Assembly: GCA_047975325.1 (NCBI GenBank)
Contig: JBKEDF010000073.1
Coordinates: forward strand, 1 to 46,708
Direction: 5' to 3'
Length of the DNA: 46,708 bases
Source: JBKEDF01 sp047975325
GTDB lineage: Bacteria; Pseudomonadota; Alphaproteobacteria; Rhodobacterales; Rhodobacteraceae
In this document: positions 15,596 to 22,908 of the stretch, piece by piece
How positions within the stretch are numbered: the first letter of the stretch is position 1
How the letters are laid out: every line of letters starts with the position of its first letter
The notes under the pieces: generated by a model
The model's database searches: none
Told to the model about the DNA's origin: nothing
What the model saw: only the letters and a program-made list of their open reading frames with translations
Program-made: the position numbers and the translations under genes

Positions 15596-16879
15596 TCAAT
15601 AGAACAGCTGCGGCAGCCAGAGCGTAATCTGCGGGAAGGCCAACAGCAGCATGATCATTACCAGTAGCGTGATCACGAAGGGCAGGGCACCGAGGATCAC
15701 ATCACCGGTTTGCCCGTTGCTGCGGATACCCTGGATGACATAAAGGTTCAGCCCTACCGGAGGCGTGATCAGCGCGGTTTCGATCAGCAACATCAGCACG
15801 ATCCCGAACCAGACCGGATCATAGCCGAGCGCAAAAACCACCGGCGCGATGATCGGGATGGTGGTGATCATCAGGGTCAGGGTTTCCAGAAACAGCCCCA
15901 GCAGCACGTAGAGTGCGATGATGAACAAGAAAGTTACTGTCGGCGAAAAATCGAGCCCGGTGACGAAGCTGCTGACCGCCTGTGGCAGGCCGATTGCCGA
16001 CAGCACCAGATTGAGGAAAAAAGCCGCTACAATGATCAGCATGATCATTGCCGTTGTCTTCATTGCCCCCTCAATTGATACCCGGAGCATGGCCAGGTTG
16101 AGCTTGCCATAGAAACCGGCAAGGATCAGCGAACTGACCACGCCAAGCGCAGCGGATTCCGTGGGTGTGGCGATGCCGGCATAGATTGATCCGATGACGA
16201 TGACGAAGATGATCGCGGGCGGAATCAGGTTGGGCAGCGTCGCAAAGCGTTCCCGCCAACCATAGCGTTCCCGGTCGCCACCAATATCCGGCCGGATCAG
16301 GCAGGCAATTATGACGGTTCCCGAAAACAGTGCCGCGAGGAGTAGCCCGGGGATAAAACCGGCAAGGTAGAGCTCGGGGATCGAGGTGTCGGTCAGTGCG
16401 CCGTAGATGATGATGTTGATCGAGGGGGGGATCAGGATCCCCAATGTGCCGCCGGCGGCGAGCGTGCCCAGAAACAACCGCGGGCCATAACCGCGTCGCT
16501 CCATCTGTGGCATGGCCACCGTGCCAATGGTTGCGGCTGTCGCCACGGTCGACCCTGATATTGCCGCAAAGGCGGTGCAGGCACCGATATTGGCATGCAT
16601 GATGCCGCCGGGGAGCCATGTGATCCAGGTCGATACTGCGTGATAGACCCGGTCGGCGATGCCGGCGCGAAGCATGATTTCGCCCATCAACACGAAAAGC
16701 GGGATTGCCACCAGCAGGAAATCGGTGGAAGCCGACCAGGCGACATCGCCCAATGCGCGGTAGAGCGGCATTGGCGTGAAAGCCTGATCAAGGATCAGTC
16801 CCAGCAGCCCCAGCGCCGCCGCAACCGGAAGCGATAGCCCAATGAGCAAGAAAAGCAGCAGTAGCGAGATCTTCAGCAT
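15596..16879 (-). CDS. TRAP transporter large permease (DctM-like)
   Basis: The 427-residue protein is very hydrophobic, with about 12 predicted helices, the normal size for DctM. Typical TRAP text is visible: IPLFVLMGEIM near residue 60, ISGSTVATAATIG, and GGTLGILIPPS about residue 140. It drives Na+-coupled uptake of organic acids with DctQ and the periplasmic DctP protein. The ribosome site GGAGGAGGGA precedes 16879, and the gene overlaps dctQ by 7 bases. Last gene of the TRAP operon, convergent with the ABC operon. Confidence 0.93.
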   Translation of the reverse strand: MLKISLLLLFLLIGLSLPVAAALGLLGLILDQAFTPMPLYRALGDVAWSASTDFLLVAIPLFVLMGEIMLRAGIADRVYHAVSTWITWLPGGIMHANIGACTAFAAISGSTVATAATIGTVAMPQMERRGYGPRLFLGTLAAGGTLGILIPPSINIIIYGALTDTSIPELYLAGFIPGLLLAALFSGTVIIACLIRPDIGGDRERYGWRERFATLPNLIPPAIIFVIVIGSIYAGIATPTESAALGVVSSLILAGFYGKLNLAMLRVSIEGAMKTTAMIMLIIVAAFFLNLVLSAIGLPQAVSSFVTGLDFSPTVTFLFIIALYVLLGLFLETLTLMITTIPIIAPVVFALGYDPVWFGIVLMLLIETALITPPVGLNLYVIQGIRSNGQTGDVILGALPFVITLLVMIMLLLAFPQITLWLPQLFY

Positions 16880-17490
16880 ACCATCCCTCCTCCTGGCCGG
16901 TCCGGCCCGTTATGATGGTTGCCGATCTCGTCTTTGATCTCCTCGTCCGCCGTGCGACTGCCAACCAGTGCCTGCACCGTGTCAGGATCGCCCCGTAGCA
17001 GCGCCCAGATCGCATGGCCCGCCAACATCAGGCTGATAGCAGAAAAGATCACCAGCCCCGTCAACCAGAGCCCTTGCGGGATCCAGAGCGGGATCGACAG
17101 GGTGGTGGTGGATCGTGCCGAAAGCGCGATCGATTCCCGTAATACGCCAAAGCAGAAATAGGTTAGCGCAATGGCGAAGCTTGCCATGCATATGATCGCG
17201 AGACAGTCGAGCCAGGTTCGCGCGCTGCGGTTCAGTTGAACATAGATTGCGTCGACCCGCACATGCGCACGCTGCAGCAGGGTGAAGGCCATTGCCCAGC
17301 TTGATCCGATGGCCAGCGCATAGCCGGATAGTTCATCGGCACCACCGGTAGAGATGTTGGCAACCTTGCGCAGGATGACCTCGACGCAGATCAGCACCGA
17401 GGTCAGTACGATCATCAGCCCGCCGATCCAGATGGCAAACCGGCTGACCGTTTCACCGCAGGTCAGCAAACGCGAGCGGGACATTTCCAT
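16873..17490 (-). CDS. TRAP transporter small permease (DctQ-like)
   Basis: This protein of about 205 residues has four predicted membrane helices. GGADELSGYALAIGSSWAMA (about 50-69) followed by RAHVRVDAIY is characteristic of DctQ. Three starts lie close together (GTG 17493, ATG 17490, ATG 17484) and none has a strong ribosome site; the gene begins 4-10 bases after the dctP stop, so coupling is likely. The C-terminal tail is longer and charged compared with minimal DctQ. Confidence 0.9.
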   Translation of the reverse strand: MEMSRSRLLTCGETVSRFAIWIGGLMIVLTSVLICVEVILRKVANISTGGADELSGYALAIGSSWAMAFTLLQRAHVRVDAIYVQLNRSARTWLDCLAIICMASFAIALTYFCFGVLRESIALSARSTTTLSIPLWIPQGLWLTGLVIFSAISLMLAGHAIWALLRGDPDTVQALVGSRTADEEIKDEIGNHHNGPDRPGGGMVC

Positions 17491-17497
17491 CACTGGC

Positions 17498-18559
17498 CTA
17501 TTCGGTGGGTGCCGTTAGGTTCAGTTCCTGTCCAATTGTTTCATTCCACCGCGTGGCACAGTCGCTGCCACAACGTTCAGCCCAGCGGGGCACCACCACC
17601 GTGGCCAGCAGTTCACGCAGCTTGGCGATATCCTCGTCATTTATCGCAACCAGGGTCATGTCCGATACATGCCCGTCGATGCAGTCGCCGCCGGTATTGC
17701 AGGACGTGCCATCGGCAGTTTCCGTGCGGCCCGAATCCCACGCCAGCGTTTCGAGACTGGTCATCTGTTCCTCAAGAAATACCTGCACTTTAGGATCAAG
17801 CCGGTTCCAGAAATCAAGCCCGGCTGCAACGAAGGTCGTCGCCCAGCTGATCGGGAGTGGATAGAGATGGGTGCTGGCCTGGTCCCATTTTGCCAGGTTG
17901 CCGCTTAGCGCGCCGGCAATGGCGCAATCAATTACGCCCTTTTCCAAGGCCGGAACCACTTCGCCAAAGGCCATGCCTACGGATGTTCCGCCAAGTGCTT
18001 CGATCAGATCGCCCTGCGATCGGCCGGAGGTGCGCACCTTGAGCCCCTTGAAATCGTCAAGCCCGGTAATTGGCTGCCGACAATAGCTGACCTGTGCATG
18101 ATAGGGGATGATCGCCAACAGCTTGACGCCATATTCCTGTTCGAACACTTCCGCCAGCACCGGTTTGTAGGCCATCGTCATCCGATGCGCCTCGTCGATG
18201 TCCCGGGTAATGCCTGCCAGGTCCACGGCTTCGGCCTCGGGGATGTCACCTCCGATATAGGACAGCAATGTCGCGCTCATGTCGAGTACGCCACTGCGCA
18301 GCAGGCGCAGGATTTCAGTGCCCTTCAGGCCCATCTCGGTAAAGGGCTGTACATTGACAGTGACCATGCCACCCGATGCCGCAGGAATGGTTTCGGTGAA
18401 GAAGGGCTTTTCGACCTTGTTGAACAAAGACAGATTACCCCAGGTGCCGACATAGCCGAATTCGGTTTTTGGCAGATCCTGGGCAATGGCGGCCTGGCCA
18501 AGAATAATCCCTGCGCAAGCTGCCGCAAGACGCGCAATTCCGCGAGTTTTGGGTGGCAT
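17498..18559 (-). CDS. TRAP transporter periplasmic substrate-binding protein (DctP-like)
   Basis: The 353-residue protein has a signal peptide ending near GQAAIA-QDLPKTEF (about residue 26). GLKVRTSGRSQGDLIEALGG is the TRAP binding-protein core with the conserved Arg that clamps the ligand carboxylate. Four Cys near the C-terminal third (CNTGGDC, CGSDC) could form disulfides in the periplasm. It captures a carboxylated ligand for DctQM. Good ribosome site (GGGAGAG). It is first in its operon and preceded by the regulon palindrome, linking this second importer to the catabolic island. Confidence 0.92.
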   Translation of the reverse strand: MPPKTRGIARLAAACAGIILGQAAIAQDLPKTEFGYVGTWGNLSLFNKVEKPFFTETIPAASGGMVTVNVQPFTEMGLKGTEILRLLRSGVLDMSATLLSYIGGDIPEAEAVDLAGITRDIDEAHRMTMAYKPVLAEVFEQEYGVKLLAIIPYHAQVSYCRQPITGLDDFKGLKVRTSGRSQGDLIEALGGTSVGMAFGEVVPALEKGVIDCAIAGALSGNLAKWDQASTHLYPLPISWATTFVAAGLDFWNRLDPKVQVFLEEQMTSLETLAWDSGRTETADGTSCNTGGDCIDGHVSDMTLVAINDEDIAKLRELLATVVVPRWAERCGSDCATRWNETIGQELNLTAPTE

Positions 18560-18883
18560 TGTTCTCTCCCTGTTTCATGCTCTTTCCCGGTGCCGGACAC
18601 AGGAAGGCAGATATTAAGACGTATACTTCTTTTATTGGGTTATGTCAATCTGGCTTTGAGGATGTAACCATCCTCCCGACGGCCTCAAGGTGCCAGGATA
18701 GGATTGCAAGGATCCAACTTTGAAGGCGGGTATCTTGTGGCGGTCGGGGCAGAACAGGCTGCGATGCCGTTGGAGCAGGGGTTATTGCCCCGTCCATTTC
18801 GTTCCCGGCCCAGACGGGGTTGAGGCGATGCTGCCGGAGTGCCACACTGTTCTGAGACGTGCATTCCGAGGGGAGGGGGAGAT
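18560..18883. other. Intergenic region between TRAP operon and GNAT gene
   Basis: This 324-base gap between divergent genes holds the TRAP promoter and operator (18613-18648). The rest, nearer the GNAT gene, shows no gene-like frame with a ribosome site, no repeat and no convincing RNA structure. Confidence 0.5.
18613..18648 (-). promoter_or_regulatory. Promoter with regulon palindrome, TRAP operon
   Basis: On the minus strand a perfect -35 TTGACA (reverse of 18643-18648) is followed after 17 bases by -10 TATACG (reverse of 18620-18625). The operator (about 18613-18634) keeps GTATAC, G18618 and C18629 and A/T-rich ends; the core reads CGTATACT, one base from consensus. It is the best -35/-10 geometry of the five sites. 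Confidence 0.7.
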
Positions 18884-19198
18884 ATGAGTGATATCAGGAT
18901 TGAAAGGGAAGACGGCCCCGAAGGCGGGCGTTATGTTGCCCGCATCAAGGGGATCGAGGCGGAGGGTGAGATAACCTTTACCCGACCCCGTGCCGGGATG
19001 ATCAGCGCCAATCATACCGGTGTCCCCGAGGCGATGGCGGGCAGGGGTGTGGCCAGGGCGCTGCTGGATTTCATGCTGGATGATGCACGAAACGGAGGCT
19101 TCCGCATCGTTCCCGTTTGCCCCTTCGTGCGCAAGCAATATGGTCGCCATCCTGAATGGGCGGATCTGTTCACGACAAAACCCGGGGAGGACCCCTGA
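18884..19198 (+). CDS. Small GNAT-like N-acetyltransferase (YjdJ/COG2388 type)
   Basis: The 104-residue protein is of normal size for the minimal GNAT family COG2388. The acetyl-CoA loop reads GRGVARALLDF (about 50-60), followed by ARNGGFRIVPVCPFVRKQY, the usual C-terminal signature. The ribosome site ggggaggggg supports the ATG at 18884. The stop shares one base with the next ATG (TGATG), so it is coupled to the glutathionyl-hydroquinone reductase. Its acceptor is unknown. Confidence 0.85.
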   Translation: MSDIRIEREDGPEGGRYVARIKGIEAEGEITFTRPRAGMISANHTGVPEAMAGRGVARALLDFMLDDARNGGFRIVPVCPFVRKQYGRHPEWADLFTTKPGEDP

Positions 19199-20172
19199 TG
19201 GGACAATTGGTTGACGGTGTCTGGAAGGATGTCTGGTATGATACGAAAAGTACCGGCGGACGGTTTCAGCGCAGCACGACCTCATGGCGCAACTGGATCA
19301 CCCCGGATGGTGCGCCGGGGCCATCGGGGGTTGGTGGCTTTGCGGCCGAAAGCGGGCGCTATCACCTCTATGTTTGCCTTGCCTGCCCCTGGGCACACCG
19401 CACGTTGATCTTTCGTGCCCTCAAGGGGTTGGCAGCGCATATCGGGGTTTCGACGGTTCATCCCGACATGTTGTCGGATGGCTGGGCTTTCGGCACTGAC
19501 TTCCCTGATGCCACGGGTGATACGCTTTTCGGCAGTGATTTCCTGCGCGACATTTATCTGCGTGCAGATCCGAAGGCCTCGGGCCGTGTCACCGTGCCGG
19601 TTCTCTGGGACAAGCAGCAAGACACGATCGTCAGCAATGAAAGCGCCGAGATTATCCGGATGTTCAATTCGGCCTTCAACGGACTGACCGGCAATACCGA
19701 TGATTATTACCCCAAGGATCTGCGTGCCGGGATCGATGAGGTGAATACCCGTATCTACAGTACGGTAAACAATGGCGTCTACAAGGCGGGCTTTGCAACG
19801 ACGCAGGCCGCATATGGTGAGGCGATCGGCCCGCTATTTGACAGTCTTGACTGGCTGGAAGACCTCCTGGGCAGGAACCGCTATCTGATCGGGGACCGTC
19901 TGACCGAGGCCGACTGGAGGCTTTTCACCACCGCGCTGCGGTTTGATCCGGTCTATCACACCCATTTCAAGTGCAACCGGAAGTGGCTGCGCGAATATCC
20001 CAACCTCTGGGGCTGGACGCGTGAGCTTTACCAGGTACCGGGTGTGGCCGGGACGGTGAATTTCGACCATATCGTACGGCATTACCATTTCAGCCATGCA
20101 ACAATTAACCCCCATCGTATCATCCCGATCAACCCGTTGATCGACTGGGACGAACCGCATGGCAGGGGCTGA
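19198..20172 (+). CDS. Glutathionyl-hydroquinone reductase (YqjG/ECM4 family)
   Basis: The 324-residue cytosolic enzyme is of usual length. The thioredoxin-like N-domain carries the catalytic Cys63 in CLACPWAHR. The C-terminal helical glutathione-transferase domain has the family text DWRLFTTALRFDPVYHTHFK (about 240-260). It uses glutathione to reduce glutathionyl-hydroquinones back to hydroquinones, as in chlorinated phenol breakdown and quinone defence. It starts at the TGATG overlap with the GNAT gene. The neighbours (FMN reductase, MhqO-like dioxygenase, LysR) support a quinone-handling group. Confidence 0.93.
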   Translation: MGQLVDGVWKDVWYDTKSTGGRFQRSTTSWRNWITPDGAPGPSGVGGFAAESGRYHLYVCLACPWAHRTLIFRALKGLAAHIGVSTVHPDMLSDGWAFGTDFPDATGDTLFGSDFLRDIYLRADPKASGRVTVPVLWDKQQDTIVSNESAEIIRMFNSAFNGLTGNTDDYYPKDLRAGIDEVNTRIYSTVNNGVYKAGFATTQAAYGEAIGPLFDSLDWLEDLLGRNRYLIGDRLTEADWRLFTTALRFDPVYHTHFKCNRKWLREYPNLWGWTRELYQVPGVAGTVNFDHIVRHYHFSHATINPHRIIPINPLIDWDEPHGRG

Positions 20173-20174
20173 AA

Positions 20175-20723
20175 CTATCGCGCGGCAATGCTGTGTGAAA
20201 AACCCGCGATGACGTCGCGCAGGGCCTCGCGCGTCTTGTCGTCGGTGAGGTTGCCATCCTTGTCGAAAAGGCTGGAGGCCCGTGAAACCAGCAACCGGCC
20301 TTCCATCCAGGGGCGTGTCTTCAGGGTACGTAATACCGGCAGCCAGTGGTTTTGTGACAGAACCGTGCCAAAACCGCCGGGCGAAGCACCGATGACCGCA
20401 ACGGGCTTGCCTGCGAAGATGTCCAGCCCCGGCCCCCGCGACATCCAGTCGATTGCATTCTTGAAAACGCCGGGAATGCCGTTGTTATATTCCGGTGTTA
20501 CCAGCAAAAGCCCATCTGCCATCTGCAATTGACCCTGCAGCCGCAGAACGGATGGGGGCAGCCCCCCGGCCGTTTCGATATCCGCATTATAGAGTGGCAC
20601 ATCACCGATATCGCCAATATTGATGCGGGTGTTTTCGGGCGCAATTTCGGCCGCGGCGCGCAGGAGCCCCGCATTGAACGAAGCCCGGCGCAGACTGCCC
20701 GATAATCCGAGGATTGTTGCCAT
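20175..20723 (-). CDS. NAD(P)H-dependent FMN reductase / quinone reductase (ChrR-like flavodoxin fold)
   Basis: The 182-residue protein has the flavodoxin-like fold. The FMN phosphate loop is GSLRRASFN (about 7-15), the family signature TPEYNNGIPG lies near 78-87, and IGASPGGFG near 113-121. Relatives reduce quinones, chromate or azo compounds with two electrons, avoiding semiquinones. The start at 20723 agrees with the conserved N-terminus MATILGLSGS. It ends 2 bases from the convergent hydroquinone reductase gene. The true substrate is unproven. Confidence 0.88.
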   Translation of the reverse strand: MATILGLSGSLRRASFNAGLLRAAAEIAPENTRINIGDIGDVPLYNADIETAGGLPPSVLRLQGQLQMADGLLLVTPEYNNGIPGVFKNAIDWMSRGPGLDIFAGKPVAVIGASPGGFGTVLSQNHWLPVLRTLKTRPWMEGRLLVSRASSLFDKDGNLTDDKTREALRDVIAGFSHSIAAR

Positions 20724-20800
20724 CAAATGCCCCCTGCAAATAGTCCGGCCACAATCTTGCCGGATCGGGGTATGGATACAACCCCTTTGCAAATATTGAT

Positions 20801-20825
20801 GGGCCACCGGGTATTCCGGTGGCCC
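20801..20825 (-). terminator. Strong hairpin downstream of the MhqO-like gene
   Basis: A perfect 10-bp stem, gggccaccgg with ccggtggccc around gtatt, begins 27 bases past the dioxygenase stop on the minus strand. It is followed on that strand by ATCAATATTT, an imperfect T tract. It would separate the dioxygenase gene from the FMN reductase gene, but weak read-through is possible. Confidence 0.6.
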
Positions 20826-20852
20826 TTGTCTTGCGGGGTTTTCTGCTTTGGG

Positions 20853-21794
20853 TCAGTCGAGCGGTTTCAAGCCGGCTTCGATCGCGGCCCGCTGGGGTTC
20901 CAGGAAAGGCGGCAGGGCCAGTTTTTCGCCCATGCTTTCAAATGGTTCATCCACGGCAAATCCCGGCCCGTCAGTGGCGATCTCAAACAGGTTGCCTCCA
21001 GGTTCCCGGAAATAGAGCGAACGGAAATAATAACGTTCGACCTCCCCTGAGGAAGGGATGCGAAACTCCCTCAACCGTTCGGTCCAGGCGCTGATCGCCT
21101 TTGCGTCGGGGGTGCGAAAAGCGACGTGATGCACGGCCCCGGCACCCTGTCTTGCTACTTGCAGATCAGGTTGCACAGCCACATGCAATTCCGCCGCCGG
21201 TCCACCCTTATCCATCTCGAAGACATGAACCTGCCCGCCGCCATCGGGTGCGGCATAGTCCCGCGTCATGCGCATGTTCAAAACACGATTCAGCACTGCC
21301 TCGGTGGGCCGCAGATCGGGCACCGAGATGGTGATTGGGCCAAGTCCGCGGATCTGGTGTTCCGGTGCAACGGGGCTTTTGGCCCAGGGCTGGCTTTCCC
21401 CCGGTTGATCGGCTGTCAGTCGGAAACGTTGTCCCTCGGGATCCTCGAAATCAAGCGTCGCGCGGCCGTCCGTGGTCGTAATCCCACCGGGTTCCAACCC
21501 CTGATCACGAAGCCGATTGGCCCAGAAATCAAGGCTTGCCTCATTCACGCGCAACCCGGTGCGGCTGATCGAATGCGTTCCGCGTGCCTCGCGCCCCACT
21601 GGCCAATCGAAGAAGGTCAGATCGGTGCCGGGCGTTGCCGCACCATCGGCGAAGAACAGATGATAGGCGGAGGTATCATCCTGATTGACGGTTTTCTTCA
21701 CCCGGCGCAGCCCGAGCGTTTCGGTATAGAAACGGTTATTCGCCGGGGCATCGGCGGTTATCGCCGTCAGGTGGTGAATGCCGGTAAGGTTCAT
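20853..21794 (-). CDS. MhqO-like ring-cleaving dioxygenase (glyoxalase/VOC fold)
   Basis: The 313-residue protein has two VOC-type halves. Candidate iron ligands are His in GIHHLTAI at the start, His in VHHVAFR in the second half, and Glu in GNLFEIATDGPGF. The family includes Bacillus MhqO, linked to defence against methyl-hydroquinone and catechol, and putative hydroquinone dioxygenases. The ribosome site GGAG supports the start at 21794, rather than an upstream in-frame Met at 21809. It is divergent from a LysR gene with a LysR box between them, so it is probably induced by a quinone-type signal. Ring cleavage here is inferred. Confidence 0.88.
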   Translation of the reverse strand: MNLTGIHHLTAITADAPANNRFYTETLGLRRVKKTVNQDDTSAYHLFFADGAATPGTDLTFFDWPVGREARGTHSISRTGLRVNEASLDFWANRLRDQGLEPGGITTTDGRATLDFEDPEGQRFRLTADQPGESQPWAKSPVAPEHQIRGLGPITISVPDLRPTEAVLNRVLNMRMTRDYAAPDGGGQVHVFEMDKGGPAAELHVAVQPDLQVARQGAGAVHHVAFRTPDAKAISAWTERLREFRIPSSGEVERYYFRSLYFREPGGNLFEIATDGPGFAVDEPFESMGEKLALPPFLEPQRAAIEAGLKPLD

Positions 21795-21875
21795 GGCTTT
21801 CTCCTTCATTCATGTGTTGCAGCGAATATCGGTTGAAACCATACCCACATCCAGACGGGGTGTGACGAAGCCCGT

Positions 21876-21892
21876 GTTCGGCTATTGCGAAC
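21876..21892. promoter_or_regulatory. LysR-type box between lysR and the dioxygenase gene
   Basis: GTTCG-N7-CGAAC is a perfect inverted repeat fitting the T-N11-A rule for LysR-type binding sites. It lies in the divergent intergenic region, 82 bases from the dioxygenase ATG and just before the LysR start, as expected for autoregulation with activation of the neighbour. Confidence 0.6.
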
Positions 21893-21898
21893 AGGTCC

Positions 21899-22846
21899 AT
21901 GACGCGCAACTATTGCCCAATGCGCTATAACCTTGATGAAATTGAAACCTTCCTGACGGTGCTGGAGCTTGGTACCGTCACGGCTGCGGGCGCCCGGCTG
22001 AACCTGTCGAAATCGGTAATCTCCAAGCGGATCTCGGATTTCGAAGCCCGCATCGGTGCGGCCTTGTTTCGCCGCAATGCAGGCCGCATCACGCCAACCG
22101 AGGCCGCAACGCGCCTTGCCGAACGTCTTCGTCCGGCCCTGACGGAACTGATTGCTGCCGTTGAAAGCGCGGCCTGGGGGATGGATGGGACCGCACCCCT
22201 TGCCGGGTCGCTTGCGATTGCCGCGCCAATGAGTTTCGGCACCATGTATCTTGCCCCGATCCTGGCGCGTTTCGGGGTGCTCCATCCGGGGTTGGAATTC
22301 CGGATCGATTTTGATGATCGCGCCCGGGACTTGCCGCGAGAGGGTTTTGATCTGGGCATCCGTATTGGAGAGGCTCGCGATGGGGCGCTGATGGCAAAAA
22401 AGCTTTGCGATGACCGTCAATTTGTTGTTGCAAGTCCGGATTATCTGGCGCGGGCAGGCGTTCCGGAAACACTTGCCGATCTGGCCGGGCATGAAACGAT
22501 CGGCTATGCGCATATGTCCGATGCCCAACTCTGGCAATTCCGGCAGGGTGGGCGTTTTGTGTCCCCCAAGACCTCCGGAAGGCTGGTGCTGAACAATGGT
22601 GAGGCAATGAGGGAAATGGCCATTGCGGGGCTTGGGCTGGCGATGCTGCCGGGGTTTATCGCAGCTTCTGCGCTTGCGGATGGTCGGTTGTGTCAGGTCC
22701 TGCCAGACATGGAAACCCGCGCCCTGCCGATCATGGCGGTCTGGCCACCGGTCACACCGATGCCGACCAAGTTGCGCGCGCTGATTGATTATCTGGCGGC
22801 TGAACTGGCGGATGGCAGGGCGTTGCAGATTGGCAGTTTGCCCTGA
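21899..22846 (+). CDS. LysR-family transcriptional regulator
   Basis: The protein is 315 residues from 21899, or 308 from an in-frame ATG at 21920 (MRYNLDEIETF), which fits the family start better. The N-terminal HTH has AAGARLNLSKSVISKRISDFE. The effector domain contains IAAPMSFGTMYLAPIL and ends in the usual GLAMLPGF region. It is transcribed away from the MhqO-like gene and is its likely regulator. The inducer is presumably a quinone or phenolic, which is inference. Confidence 0.92.
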   Translation: MTRNYCPMRYNLDEIETFLTVLELGTVTAAGARLNLSKSVISKRISDFEARIGAALFRRNAGRITPTEAATRLAERLRPALTELIAAVESAAWGMDGTAPLAGSLAIAAPMSFGTMYLAPILARFGVLHPGLEFRIDFDDRARDLPREGFDLGIRIGEARDGALMAKKLCDDRQFVVASPDYLARAGVPETLADLAGHETIGYAHMSDAQLWQFRQGGRFVSPKTSGRLVLNNGEAMREMAIAGLGLAMLPGFIAASALADGRLCQVLPDMETRALPIMAVWPPVTPMPTKLRALIDYLAAELADGRALQIGSLP

Positions 22847-22851
22847 ACGGT

Positions 22852-22896
22852 AGCATCTGACAAAAAAGCCCCGGAAATCCGATGCTTTTGTTTGTT
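22852..22896. terminator. Possible bidirectional terminator between lysR and acnA
   Basis: AGCATC (22852-22857) can pair with GATGCT (22881-22886), followed by TTTTGTTTGTTTTT; a further CCCC/GGGG pairing is possible. A-rich sequence on the left serves the opposite strand. The stem is short and the loop long, so the call is tentative. Confidence 0.35.
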
Positions 22897-22908
22897 TTTG
22901 GGGATCGT

